Source: Muraenolepis orangiensis (taxonomy: Eukaryota > Chordata > Actinopteri > Gadiformes > Muraenolepididae). From it: a DNA stretch of 64,000 bases. Both the position numbers and the translations under genes were made by a program. The notes below the pieces were generated by a model, which saw only the letters and a program-made list of their open reading frames with translations, ran no database searches and was not told where the DNA came from. Positions 1-11,501 of the stretch are shown one piece after another. The stretch is taken from the NCBI GenBank assembly GCA_027704905.1, contig CM051000.1, positions 14,421,514 through 14,485,513 of the forward strand, given 5' to 3'. Positions within the stretch are counted from its first letter, which is position 1; every line of letters begins with the position of its first letter.

Positions 1-805
<805 letters not shown>

Positions 806-1001
806 GTGATGAACAGTAGCGTGGCGTGGGGAAAATTTTAGGGGAAGCCAGTTTTTTTGGGTCAATAACGTAACCAGATGAGTGATTACAGCGCCCGGTA
901 TCATTTTACACAGTTGTATCATACAGATGCAGGACTTGCACACGCCTGTTATCTAACCGACAGGTCCGCACGCACTCTCCAGCCAAAACTCTCTCGTCTT
1001 A

Positions 1002-1460
1002 TTAATTTAAGCATCCCCCCCCCCCCCAAATGCATAACCAGCCGCTCAATGCGCAGTGCAGATTCGGTAATGAATAAAAAAGCTTCAATTTCACAGCACA
1101 ATCTATGTGATTTTTTGATTTACCGTGCCTCTCAATTGCCCGTGACAGGTTGGCAAGGTCGATGAATCCTGAAGTTGCCCAAGGATTGTTCAGGGAGCAC
1201 GAATCCTTGTCAAAAAGAAGACATGGCCAGCAAAATAGACGCTGAAGTTCAGCGCTTCCAGTTAGCCACTCCGTGCGGACATAATTGTCCTCATTGAACG
1301 TCCGATTCGCTCCCTTTTTCCTCTGTGCACACAGCTCGAGTGTGGGCATGGGCCTGTCATCAGATTCAATTTTTAGTTGCTGCTGTAGCGGAAGTTTAGT
1401 AAAGTTGTTTTTTATTAAGTACGCCAAATCTCCACCCTCCATAATGCTTAATACTATCAA
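1002..1460 (-). pseudogene. hAT transposase remnant with TTF/ZMYM-type zinc finger
   Basis: Open frame of 152 codons. Residues about 53-125 carry the pattern of the TTF-type zinc finger found at the N-terminus of many vertebrate hAT transposases and ZMYM1-like proteins: RTF..., WLTGS, FCWPCLLF, W...GF.DL.NLS.AI..H. In complete relatives this DNA-binding region precedes the DDE/RNase H-like domain and a C-terminal dimerisation domain, neither of which is present here. The frame ends in a glycine/cysteine-rich stretch caused by a C homopolymer near 1018-1027. It lies inside the hAT termini at 814-2027 and was presumably inherited with the element. I regard it as non-functional. Confidence 0.75.
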
Positions 1461-1791
1461 ACGGCGAGGATGACAGTTACAGTACTACGTACTGATGTTG
1501 ATTGGATTTGTGAGTCAAGGGATTCCCTTCAAATCGATCCAATGGGATCAAGGATCCCATTCCCTTGAGGGGGGATGCCAGCCGTCTCTGGCCTCCCTTG
1601 GCATGGGCCCTGACCAATCACAGGTTGGCAGGGGGACATGACGTGGGCCTCATCTGATTGGTCAATCCGGGACAATCCCTCCATTTTTTTTTTCACCAAG
1701 GGAAGCTCATTCGGCTGGCCTCCTCAATTTCACCATAATATCTAGGGGGCGCTGTTGTTTCACTCTTTGTAAAATACTCAATGAGAATGGG

Positions 1792-1951
1792 GGAGAGACG
1801 GTCCGGCAGCAACACACAGGCTGTGTGTTGCTGCCGGACCGTCTCTCCTACATTTTTTAAATTAAAATTAAAAAAAATCGGTAATTCTCCTTTGCTGTGT
1901 GACACAGCAAAGGAGAATTACCGAATTTTTTTTATTTTAATTTAAAAAATG
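1792..1951. repeat. two adjacent long palindromes
   Basis: First palindrome: 28-bp arms at 1792-1819 and 1821-1848 are perfect reverse complements around a single base. Second: 1851-1951 has arms of about 49 bp, near perfect, around a spacer of about 3 bases. Both lie inside the hAT element. Back-to-back cruciform-capable sequences like these are typical of fold-back decay products or internal MITE insertions. Confidence 0.85.
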
Positions 1952-2035
1952 TATTAAAATTATAACTACAATCCGAAAAAACAGGGGAAGCCTGGCTTCC
2001 CTTGGCCTCCGGGAGAAAACGCCACTGGTGATGAA

Positions 2036-2620
2036 CAAGGCAATATGAAGAATTATAAAGAGCCATAGATCCTAAATTACAACACACATCCTGAGCTTGA
2101 CTTGAATCATGGCAATAACAAAAAACGACTTATTTTGAATACTTTGAGTGCAAATTAAAGTATTTAGCAAATCTATGTTGACTGCCATACAGCACAGGAA
2201 CGTTAATCACCAGAAATGTCACACCTAGCATTTCCCATGATCGCGTTTGAGATTCTGCAAATTGCACAGATTAATAATGAGCCCAGAATAAAGCAGCGAG
2301 AGCACACCTCTTTTACACGACACACATCTGCATGTGTTCCATAGATTTGTTATGGATCAACATTACTGCCCTAATCCTGCCCAATTCTAAACACGAGAAA
2401 AAATCCTAGTTTGTAATGGAACTAGTTTTGTAGTGAAATTAGTTTAATCAAATTTGTTGTTACGTAAGTGTTTGGTATGTATTGGGAGTGACTCAGTTAT
2501 CAGGGCTTAATCTCTTTCATTGTCCCTTAATGCCATTAATTATCTCAAAACTAAAACTACGTTAACACCTTAACACCTGTCACACAGATCAAGCTATAAG
2601 TGGTTGTAAACAGCTGAAAG

Positions 2621-2623
<3 letters not shown>
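2036..2623. other. no gene seen
   Basis: Unique AT-rich sequence between the hAT element and the GA array, with no recognisable coding or repeat signal. Confidence 0.6.

Positions 2624-2711
<88 letters not shown>
2624..2711. repeat. (AG)n microsatellite
   Basis: Uninterrupted AG run of about 88 bp. Homopurine-homopyrimidine tracts of this length can form triplex (H-DNA). Confidence 0.98.
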
Positions 2712-2715
<4 letters not shown>

Positions 2716-4287
2716 TGCAATTATAATGGATATGAAAAGTTCAGTGTTAGACAAAAACAGATGTCCATGTGTTACGATGGATCCTTCTCTTTCCACTAAC
2801 TTCTACCTCTTGAAGTTGCAGGATTTCACTGTTATAACCAAGTTTGGTATGCCCATTGACTCTCGTTATGAGTTGCACATGCGCATTTTTCTCCTCTTCA
2901 ATGCAAAAAATGGGAGCTTGCTGGGGCACATGGCACCTGCACCCCAACAGCATTCATCTGAATGCTGCCGATTAACACACCACCGACCACTGAGTGACAG
3001 CAGAGAGTGAGTGGCTCGTGGTACATACAATGCGCCAGAATAAGATACTTATACTATAGGCAAAGTGTTAGAGAAGCTTAACCCTCTTCTCCCGGACACG
3101 GCCATCATCAACCGCTGCCCAGACAGAGCTCCACACATCCTCAGCGGTGGTGACGAATGTCCTAAGCCACTCCTGCGACATACCTAAGTGGACAGCTCAG
3201 GAGCCACCGCTGTGATATAGTATCAGGTCTTCCTGTGACTCAGGTAAACAGACAGAGGAACTATTTAATTCATGGCAAGGCTGCGAGATTATCCTCCAAA
3301 CCAATCAGAATTGACCAAAGCTCGGGATATACTGTATACCATCCTAATTATCACATCTTCATGATGTTGCGTAAAATATTATAATAGAAAAATATTATAT
3401 ACTAATAGTGAACAAAATATTGAAATGTGGGGTTGAAATGTCCACTCTTAAAAACAATAAACCAGGGGGGCAAGCCCAAAACGATATTCCTCCAAAAAAA
3501 ATAGTCCATGTCTGTCTCTGCCCCACGCTACTCCACGCCGTCTCACACACACCCCCACCTCCCATCTTTTCCCCCCCCTCTCCTCCAACTCCCGTTCTAA
3601 CTCTCGCGTGACTCTCTCACTCCCGTTCCCACGCAACCTGCTCCCCCTCCCCCTAGTGCTCGCAGCCAATGACCCTCTATAGTGGACACTTCCCCTCAAA
3701 CACATGCAGGTAAACGAACACACACATACAACACCCAATGAGCTCCCAAACCCCCTTTGTCCTGGAGGGAGACCCATGGTGGGCCAGGCCACAGCGTTAC
3801 AATATTAAAGTATATGCAAGCATATGAAAGATTGTGTGTAATCTGTGCAATTTAACCGATTGTCCTGATAAAGCCTTGTTAGAAATGCTGAACTAAAATG
3901 TGTTTTGTAAAGCAAAGAAGTAGGCATGACCCATTTACAGATGTATAGACACCCTAACAGGTATTTACCATTTTCTAATTAAATGATGTGCCAAAGAATA
4001 TATTGTGCATGCCCATGTTCGGGGGTTAGAGGGACAGCCATGTTTAATTAATGAAAATATGGCCAGACTTAATATATCAGAATGATCTACAGTCACATGC
4101 GTAATTCATTTATTCTTGAAAAGCATTAATTGCAAAAAGAAAAGGATCTTCAAAAGGATTCATTCACTCACTATATACTGTATGCAAGGGTTAACTTATG
4201 CAGGGGTAAATTCACTGTTTCACCCTGTGTCCCTCTGTCCTTGAAAATCAATCTAAACTATGGCAGTCAAGTAAAAGTAAAGACAAA
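2712..4287. other. non-coding, unassigned
   Basis: No supported gene. A C-rich, CT-rich stretch lies at 3530-3650. The short open frames here do not resemble known proteins. Elements with unrecognised termini could be present. Confidence 0.5.
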
Positions 4288-4565
4288 CAAGTCAAGTCAA
4301 GTCAAGTTTATTGTCACTTCACAGTTTACAGTTTAGTATAAAGCAGTGATGTGAAATTCTTGTGTGCAATACCCGACGACAGACAGCAGTTATAAAATAA
4401 GATAAAATAAAAATAGATAAAAATAGAATAAAAAATAGAATAAAAAATAGAATAAGGAATATAAAATAAAAATAAAAAAATGCAATTTATAAAATGCAAA
4501 AATCAGCACAGAAAAGAGCAATATATATATATAAATCAATGTAATAAAATATACATTGTTATATG

Positions 4566-6947
4566 TTATACGCCCTTGTTCAGCAGCCTGATGGCCTGAC
4601 TGTGGAAGCTATCTCTAAGCCTATTTGTACGACACTTGATACTGCGGTATCGCCTGCCTGACGGTAATAGTGAGTAAAGTTCGTGGCTGGGGTGGGCAAT
4701 GTCTTTTATAATTCTTTTGGCCTTGGCCACGCACCGCTGGTTGTAAATGTCCAGGAGGGAGGGGAGCTCACCTCCAACGATATACTGGGCCGTCCGCACC
4801 ACCCTTTGAAGCGCTCTGCGCTCGAGTGCCGTGCAGTTCCCGTACCAGGCGGTGATACACCCTGTCAGAACACTCTCGATGGTGCCGTTGTAGAATGTTC
4901 TCAGGATGCGGGGGCCCATGCTGAATTTCTTCAGACGCCTGAGAAAATACAGGCGTTGTTGGGCCTTTTTCACCACGTGTGTGGTGTGCGTGGACCATGT
5001 GAGGTCCTCGGAGATGTGCACGCCGAGGAACTTGAAGCTGCTGACCCTCTCTACTGCAACGCCGTCGATGGAGATAGGGCTGTGCTCTCCCCTCTGCCTC
5101 CTGAAGTCCACGATCAGCTCCTTGGTCTTCTTGACGTTGAGGGCGAGGCTGTTCTCCTGGCACCACTGCTCCAGCGATCCAACCTCCTCCCTGTAGGCTG
5201 TCTCGTCGTCGCCGGCGATCAGGCCCATCACTGTCGTGTCGTCAGCAAACTTGACGATGACGTTGGAGCTGTGCATAGCCATGCAGTCGTGGGTGTAGAG
5301 GGAGTAGAGGAGAGGGCTCAGCACGCATCCCTGGGGGGCTCCCGTGTTGAGGGTCAGTGGCTCTGATGTGGTGCTGCCCATCCTCACCACCTGGCGGCGG
5401 TCCGACAGGAGGTTCAGTATCCAGCTGCACATGGATGGGGGTACGCCTAGACCTCTCAGCTTGGTGTCGAGCTTGGCAGGAACTATTGTGTTGAATGCTG
5501 AGCTGTAGTCCACAAACAGCATTCGCACATAACAGTTCTTCCCCTCCAGGTGGGAAAGGGCAGTGTGGAGGGCCATGGCAATTGCGTCGTCCGTGGATCT
5601 ATTTTGACGATATGCAAATTGCCATGGGTCCAGCGTGGTAGGTAACACGGAGCAAATAAAGTCCTTGACCAACCTCTCGAAGCATTTGCTAACGATCGAG
5701 GTGAGGGCCACAGGTCTGTAGTCATTCAGGCATGTTACCTTGGTTTGTTTAGGGACAGGCACGATGGTGGATATCTTGAAGACCGCGGGGACAACAGCCT
5801 GGGACAGGGAGAGGTTGAAGATGTCTGCAAAGACTCCTGCCAACTGGTCTGCGCATGCTCTGAGGACGCGGCCCGGGATGTCGTCGGGGCCTGCCGCCTT
5901 ACGGATGTTCAGCCGCTTAAAGGTGCGGCGCACATCCGCCTCCGAGATGCGCAGCTGGCTGGTCTCCCCAGTCGGTGCTGGCTTCGGCGGGCTGCCGTTT
6001 ACGTCGAACCGAGCAAAAAATGTATTTAGCTCTCCTGGGAGGGAGGTAGAGGAGTTCTCTACACAACTGGTTCTCCCTCTGAAGTTCGTTATCTTCTGCA
6101 GCCCCTGCCACATACCCCTCGCATCGTGTTTCTTGAATTTATCTTCCACTCTGTCCTTATACTCCCGCTTGGCAGTGACGATGGTCTTACGGAGGTCGTA
6201 ACGGGCTCTCGTATATTCCTCCGTATTCCCGGAACCAAAGGCGGCGTTACGCGCATGTAGGGCAGCGCGAACATCGCCGTTAATCCACGGTTTCTGGTTG
6301 GGATATATCCGAACCGACTTGGTCGGAACAACGTCATCTATGCACTTCTTGATGAACCCGGTGACCGACGACGCGTACTCGTTGATGTTATTGTCCGAGG
6401 CAACGCGGAACATGTGCCAGTCAGCGTGATCAAAACAATCCTGCAGCGTAGAATCTGATTGGTCCGACCAGCATTGGACCTCCCTCACAGCGATCGGTTG
6501 CTGCTTCAGTCTCTGCCTATAGGCGGGGAGTAGCTGGATAGAGCGGTGATCTGATTTGCCGAACGGTGGGCGGAGGAGGGCCTTGTAGCCATCACGGAAG
6601 GGAGTGTAGCAGTGGTCGAGGATCCGCTCGCCCCGTGTGTTGCTCTTTATGTGTTGGTAGAACTTCGGGAGAACCTTCTTCAGGTTCGCCTTGTTGAAGT
6701 CCCCCGCTACGATGAGAGCAGCCTCGGGGTGGGCCGACTCCTGTTCGCTGATAGCCCCGTACAGTTCCTTCAGCGCTGTGTCCGTGTTGGCTTGTGGGGG
6801 AATGTAAACAGCGGTCACGGTTACCGCTGTAAACTCCCGAGGTAGCCAGTATGGACGGCACATAAGCATCAGGTACTCCAGGTCCGGGGAACAGAAAGAC
6901 TTGAGGGGATGTACATGACTTTGGTTGCACCAAGATCTGTTTATCAT
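4566..6947 (-). CDS. L2-A ORF: endonuclease C-terminal part and reverse transcriptase
   Basis: This 793-codon open frame carries most of the apurinic-like endonuclease (APE) and the whole reverse transcriptase of an L2-clade LINE. Visible motifs are GDFN at residues 82-85 and SDH at 132-134 (APE active-site motifs), the fingers motif AAGPDDIPGRVL near 351, FVDYSSAF at 478-485, TGAPQGC at 535-541 and the catalytic FADD at 567-570, then KFLGV in the thumb region. It ends with LLNKGV, the usual C-terminus of this family, shortly before the 3' UTR. All key RT residues are intact. The first methionine is not the true start: the endonuclease N-terminus lies upstream in another frame (6944-7585), separated by one frameshift in a G run near 6957-6961. 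The protein would nick target DNA and reverse-transcribe its own RNA. Because of the frameshift this copy is probably not autonomous. Confidence 0.9.
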   Translation of the reverse strand: MINRSWCNQSHVHPLKSFCSPDLEYLMLMCRPYWLPREFTAVTVTAVYIPPQANTDTALKELYGAISEQESAHPEAALIVAGDFNKANLKKVLPKFYQHIKSNTRGERILDHCYTPFRDGYKALLRPPFGKSDHRSIQLLPAYRQRLKQQPIAVREVQCWSDQSDSTLQDCFDHADWHMFRVASDNNINEYASSVTGFIKKCIDDVVPTKSVRIYPNQKPWINGDVRAALHARNAAFGSGNTEEYTRARYDLRKTIVTAKREYKDRVEDKFKKHDARGMWQGLQKITNFRGRTSCVENSSTSLPGELNTFFARFDVNGSPPKPAPTGETSQLRISEADVRRTFKRLNIRKAAGPDDIPGRVLRACADQLAGVFADIFNLSLSQAVVPAVFKISTIVPVPKQTKVTCLNDYRPVALTSIVSKCFERLVKDFICSVLPTTLDPWQFAYRQNRSTDDAIAMALHTALSHLEGKNCYVRMLFVDYSSAFNTIVPAKLDTKLRGLGVPPSMCSWILNLLSDRRQVVRMGSTTSEPLTLNTGAPQGCVLSPLLYSLYTHDCMAMHSSNVIVKFADDTTVMGLIAGDDETAYREEVGSLEQWCQENSLALNVKKTKELIVDFRRQRGEHSPISIDGVAVERVSSFKFLGVHISEDLTWSTHTTHVVKKAQQRLYFLRRLKKFSMGPRILRTFYNGTIESVLTGCITAWYGNCTALERRALQRVVRTAQYIVGGELPSLLDIYNQRCVAKAKRIIKDIAHPSHELYSLLPSGRRYRSIKCRTNRLRDSFHSQAIRLLNKGV

Positions 6948-7585
6948 GAGACATACCCCCCTCCGCGATCTTTACCGGAGAGAGCCTTTGTTCTGTCCGC
7001 CCGGTGTACGGAAAATCCCGTCGGCTCGATAGCTGCGTCGGTAACCCCCTCCGACATCCATGTCTCCGTAAGGCAGATAATACAATTGTCCCTAGTTTCC
7101 CGGTGGAATTGAATACGAGCCTGTAGTTCGCTTAACTTATTGTCCAGAGACTGTACATTAGCCAGTAGAATGGTGGGTAGTGGGGGGCGATCGGATCGAC
7201 ATCTCAGCCTGACTAGCACGCCGGCTCGCTTCCCTCGCTTCCTCCGGCGACGCTTGCGCGTAATCGTGCCCAAAATGGACGGAGATAATCCAGCTGTGAC
7301 TTCGGGCGGGACGTCCGAGTCGAAAGAATGAAAAAACTCCGGTAGGCGGCGAGCGACTGTCGATCTGATCTCCCAAAGTGTGCAAAAGTTATAAGTGAAC
7401 TTGCTGCTAACATCCTGAACTAAAAAAGTTGCAATAAAAATAATAAATAACAAAAAACTGCGTCGTCGTGCGGGAGCTCGCGACACGGCAGCCATCTCGT
7501 ACGGCGCCATACTCCAGTATACAGTATACAACGTCCAATTAAGCAGCGACAAAGGAAGCAAAAATACAGACAACTTCAAGTTCAC
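6944..7585 (-). CDS. L2-A ORF N-terminal part: endonuclease start
   Basis: This 213-codon frame contains, in its second half, the conserved beginning of the L2 endonuclease: LLANVQSLDNKLSELQARI, then CLTETWM with the catalytic glutamate. It ends in the G run (GGG) where the reading frame shifts into the 4566-6947 frame. Upstream of the endonuclease lies a basic stretch (RKRRRRKRGKR) and an N-terminal hydrophobic segment of unclear meaning; whether translation really starts at 7585 is uncertain. The two frames together give roughly 1,000 codons, as expected for a single-ORF L2 element. Confidence 0.8.
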   Translation of the reverse strand: MNLKLSVFLLPLSLLNWTLYTVYWSMAPYEMAAVSRAPARRRSFLLFIIFIATFLVQDVSSKFTYNFCTLWEIRSTVARRLPEFFHSFDSDVPPEVTAGLSPSILGTITRKRRRRKRGKRAGVLVRLRCRSDRPPLPTILLANVQSLDNKLSELQARIQFHRETRDNCIICLTETWMSEGVTDAAIEPTGFSVHRADRTKALSGKDRGGGYVS

Positions 7586-7600
7586 ATGCAGCTCTCAGCA

Positions 7601-8969
7601 AATGTCCAGGATGAACTCCACATGAGGAAGACCAACATACTTCATTATTCATTGTCCAAACACAAATTGACAAAAGGTCAAGGAATCCAACAGAAATAGT
7701 GATCTTCATTGGTCCTTCCTTACAATAGCGAGTGTATTTTCCTTTAAACTAGTCCTTTGTGCTCCCGCTCCCTCTCCCTCTCCCTCTTCCCCTCCCCCTC
7801 CCTCCACAAGACAGCCATCTTGGGTGGTGTCCCTCCAAACAAAACTCAAATGTGGGTGTGGCCCAAGTAACATACAATTACCTCCACCTGCCCAACCACA
7901 AACCGATAAACCCGTCCCTATTCAACACCAGCCAAAAACCTACGGTCTGACGTTACAGAACATCAATCATGAATGACATGTTAGTTTTGCATTTTGTTTG
8001 CTTATAATTAAATAAACAATACAATATCATTCAAAAACATAGTATTTTAGAGGTGCCTGGGAAGATGAAGTCCACTCTATTCAATTTGATTTTTTAATAG
8101 TACTAGAAACCTTGTAGATGCCAAGGTGTTGTTTTCAGCAACGCAAGAGTGAACACGAAATCCCTACACATCAAGTGTGCTCTGACATAACCTAATTTAT
8201 GACCCGCAAAGTGGTAGCTGATAGATGTATGGTGGCAGACAGAGCATTTGGTATTTGTACACCAAAGTTTCTTGGGGTATTTATCAAAAACTGCTTTATT
8301 TATTTCACTTAGCTCACCTGCAGGGAAAGCGTTATACCAAACAAAGGTCACAACAAGTGCTCTTCTCAGAACAGCCCATCCTCCAATCTAAACAACAGAA
8401 TAAGCTGTTTGAAACGAACGACCCATGTGATTGTTATCTGGTCCAGCGCCCACGTCATGTGTCAGTCAGTATCTAGACAAAGACAGAAAAAAACCACTCT
8501 CATCACATGCTCCATCATATGTCTTGCCCTGTGGCATGCTTGCGAGCATTTGAGCTGAAATTCTTCCCAACCCTACACCTCCCTGACACGCATATCTGAG
8601 AGAGATCACACCTCTATCTCATTGGATTTTTTTTAAGTTATGGGCAAAATGCACATTCATTTTTTCAAATCTCCAAAGGGGCCGTGGCAGGGTCCCATAT
8701 TGACCCCAAAAATGTTACACTCATAAAGGAACATAAAGAATAAAGTTCTCCGTTCCACCGGAAATTGGGGATCTTGAAAACGCTCGCAATTTTTATACCC
8801 ACTTCCACGTCCTCGACCCCTAGGTCACCTTGTAAATGCATCACTTCCTGTATGGCTATGACCCCCATGTTGATCATTTATTGATTGCATTTACACCTGA
8901 AACACCTTAAAAGTGGTGCTTATTTGTCATGATTATCTTGTTAAAAATATATATATATACATATATACT
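7601..8969. other. non-coding, unassigned
   Basis: A short CCCTCT-type low-complexity run lies near 7765-7804. The rest shows no supported gene. Open frames of 60-83 codons have no recognisable domain. Confidence 0.5.
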
Positions 8970-9205
8970 TTTAGTGGTCCGACAGGAGGTCCAGTATCCA
9001 GCTGCACGTGGATGGGGGCACGCCTAGACCTCTAAGCTTGGTGTTGAGCTTAGCAGGAACTATCGTGTTGAACGCTGAGCTGTTGTCCACAAACAGCATT
9101 CGCACATAACAGTTCTTTCCCTTCAGGTGGGAAAGGGCAGTGTGGAGGGCCATGGCAATCGCATCGTCCTTGGATCTGTTTTGACAATATGCAACCACAA
9201 GAATG
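8970..9205 (-). mobile_element. L2-A fragment (RT interior only)
   Basis: The minus strand encodes about 75 residues of the L2-A reverse transcriptase, from the DDAIAMALHTALSHL region through FVDNSSAFNTIVPAKL to WILDLLSD. It is closely similar to residues about 447-516 of the complete copy. Both ends are missing: there is no 3' UTR or tail, so it is not a simple 5'-truncated insertion. The RT motif A residues read FVDNSSAF instead of FVDYSSAF. A TA run precedes it at 8950-8968. Confidence 0.9.
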
Positions 9206-10218
9206 TGGCAGCGCCGTCTGATACAGTTGCACTAATTAAAAAAGTAAACATCAAATGCATTCACTGAACGAACGAAGAACATGGCAATAAAATGCACATT
9301 TCTTTCCGTTCTTTTCCGTTGTTGGGAAAACGCATTTTAATGCTGAACATATTTTAAAATGGCATTTTCCACTGAGATTCCACAGCCATTTTATATTTAT
9401 GCTGAACAATATTACTCTCATATGGGTAGTTTTGGGGTATTATTACAAACAGCCTATTCTGTAGTTTAGGTTGAGTACTTGGTAGTAGGTGGAGAATAAC
9501 CGTAATTGGTGGTGGACATGCATATATACACTCTGCAGCACTGCATGACCCAGCTGCACTGTGAGAACCTGGGTAGGTATATACCTAGACATAGGTTGTG
9601 TTGTATACTTAAATAGATACAAGACTACAAAGGGTAACACAGAATGATGTGGACTTGAGGACAGCGCTGACGGTCACAGAAGTGCTTAGGACAATACAAG
9701 TGCTGCATTCAATGGGGGGGGGGGGCATCAATTAAAAGATCAACATGTCACTAGTATAAGTACAACATGAAAATACAATTCAACAACACTATGTCTACAG
9801 CATAGCAGATAATTACATCATAAACCAAACCTAGCTTCACCAAGGTCAGCAACAGCGGGAAACACAACCCTTACTATCATCACAACCCTTACTATCATCA
9901 CAACCCTTACTATCACCATCGACGGCGAAAGAACCAGAGAGAACAAGAACAACCCCACCAGGATATGTACCTCTGAGTGAAGGGGATGGGCGCTGACTGA
10001 TAGGATGGATTTAGCCTCATGCACTGCCTTGTCTGTTGTCAAAGTCAGTGAGTTTACTTTGCTGGACACCTAGGATTTTACTGCTGACTTTCACTAGTTT
10101 GGAAAGAGCAGTTTTGGCCTTGATGCTGAGATTGACATACCAAAAGATTGCAGACAATGTCAATAAACGTCAAGACGTAATAAGCAGTGTAGGGTTCTGG
10201 TGCCTGGCTGAAGAGGAC
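9206..10218. other. non-coding, unassigned
   Basis: No supported gene. It contains a G homopolymer near 9714-9725 and the short tandem repeat annotated separately at 9866-9917. Confidence 0.5.
9866..9917. repeat. short tandem repeat, about 17-bp unit x3
   Basis: Three consecutive copies of a unit reading approximately ACAACCCTTACTATCATC. Read directly from the sequence. Confidence 0.85.
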
Positions 10219-10604
10219 CTTGGTACCAGGGGCGGCGCCAGGGGGGAGCTAGGGGGTGCTGAAGCACCCCCCAGGATTGCCAAAGCACCCCCTAAGCACC
10301 CCCAATAAATATATGTGTTTTTAAAAAATAAATATATTTTTAATTATTATTATTTTTATTAAATAAAATTAGAAAAATTATTGATTACATCAATGCAAAT
10401 GTGAAACAAACATATTTTTGACCGGAAACATAAAGCCAACACAGGTGATATGATTAGGCCAATGGCCAGCACTAGGGATGGGACGATCACGTTTTTTGCC
10501 ACCAATCACCGATCACAATGAGAAATATCTGCCCCACCGATCACCGATTTTTTTTGCAGCTATAGCGGTCTACAGTGTATTGCTGCTATAGCAGTCTATT
10601 ATAG

Positions 10605-11059
10605 CAGGGGTTCCCAACCGCCGGGCCGCGGACCGGTACCGGGCCGTGGAGGTGTTACTGCCGGGCGGCGAAACAGCTGTGTGTTTATCATCATATTTGA
10701 CTCAAATAATTTGAGTATAGGTGAACGGCAGGCGGTATAATCTATATATAGAGATGATATATATAGTATAATCTATATATATAGATTATATAGCGGTATA
10801 ATCTATATATATAGATTAAATATATATCGGCGGCATAACGAGAGACTTTCAGTTACACGCGCTACTAAAGAACGAGCCGGGGTTTGTGTTACGGGCGCTC
10901 CGCGTACATGCACGTTTATACTGAGATCGAGCCCTGCCGTTTTGTTAGGGGTGTGTGTTGACACACACACTTTGACAACCGGTCCGCGAAAATTGACAAC
11001 CGGTCCGCGAGATTTTTTTCATGTATCTGCCGTGGCACAAAAAAGGGTGGGAACCCCTG
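10605..11059. mobile_element. hAT MITE, inner layer of the nest
   Basis: The termini CAGGGGTTCCCAACC and, reversed, CAGGGGTTCCCACCC form inverted repeats of Charlie-like hAT type. A perfect 8-bp TSD, TATTATAG, is present at 10597-10604 and 11060-11067. The 455-bp element has no coding capacity. It contains AT-rich palindromic repeats (TATAATCTATATATA units, about 10737-10825) and a duplicated TTGACAACCGGTCCGCGA unit near 10971-11010. Confidence 0.92.
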
Positions 11060-11081
11060 TATTATAGAACAGTTTCATCCA

Positions 11082-11501
11082 TCATGCATTCCTGGGGTTC
11101 TCGTTCTCCACGGTCAGTTTAACAAACTCGCCATGCTGCGCTGGGTGATGGGTTTTCAGGTGTCTTATTAAATTAGTCTTGTTGAAATTTTTTACCTTGC
11201 CACGAGATATTTTCTCTTTGCACACATTACAGATGGCAAATGTTACATCTGTATCACACACTTTGAAGAAACTCCACACTGCAGACACCGCTGACATTGA
11301 GGCAGGGCGAGTATCACTCTGTTTAGAAAAGAGGCGGGGCCCCACGTGTTTTACTCGCTGGTAAAGAGATGAGCTCACGTGTTTCTCACGTGCAGGATCG
11401 GCTATGAAATCGGCAACATTAAAGCAAGATCGGCATTCTCCGATTGCGCATTTTTCTTCAAAATCGGCCGATAATGATCGGAAGCCGATCGATCGTCCCA
11501 C
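11082..11501 (-). pseudogene. hAT transposase N-terminus with BED zinc finger
   Basis: Open frame of 139 codons. From about residue 69 it reads SAVWSFFKV, then C91-x2-C94, then H114 and H118/H119, with the spacing and aromatic residues of a BED-type zinc finger. BED fingers are the DNA-binding module of many hAT transposases and of the domesticated ZBED proteins. The catalytic and dimerisation parts are absent. The true start is probably the internal methionine just before the finger, because the upstream residues translate the terminal repeat region. It lies wholly inside the middle hAT element and is interrupted downstream by the inner MITE. Confidence 0.8.

Larger units (their letters stand above)
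814..2027 (-). mobile_element. hAT DNA transposon, decayed, with 8-bp TSD
   Basis: The element begins CAGTAGCGTGGCG and ends CGCCACTG, giving short imperfect terminal inverted repeats of hAT type. It is flanked by a perfect 8-bp duplication, GTGATGAA, at 806-813 and 2028-2035. The interior holds a minus-strand transposase fragment (1002-1460) and two long fold-back sequences (1792-1951). At 1.2 kb it is much shorter than an autonomous hAT of about 3-5 kb, so it is an internally deleted copy. The boundaries are read directly; the superfamily is inferred from TSD length, termini and the coding remnant. Confidence 0.85.
4288..7600 (-). mobile_element. L2-type non-LTR retrotransposon (family L2-A), nearly full length
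   Basis: On the minus strand the element ends in an AT-rich 3' UTR and a GTGACAATAAACTTGACTTG tail with repeated ACTTG pentamers (4288-4310). A terminal short-repeat tail of this kind is typical of the CR1/L2 group. The coding part runs from about 7585 to 4566 and encodes an apurinic endonuclease followed by a reverse transcriptase. The 5' boundary is approximate. Three more copies or fragments of the family are in the window (8970-9205, 24056-24365, 52556-53605). Protein similarity between copies looks very high, suggesting fairly recent activity. Confidence 0.9.

Noticed and set aside
4683..5366. 227-codon plus-strand frame and others opposite the L2-A ORF, and the matching minus frames at 52.6-53.1 kb
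   Set aside because: Antisense shadows of the reverse transcriptase; the same shadow appears wherever the LINE does.
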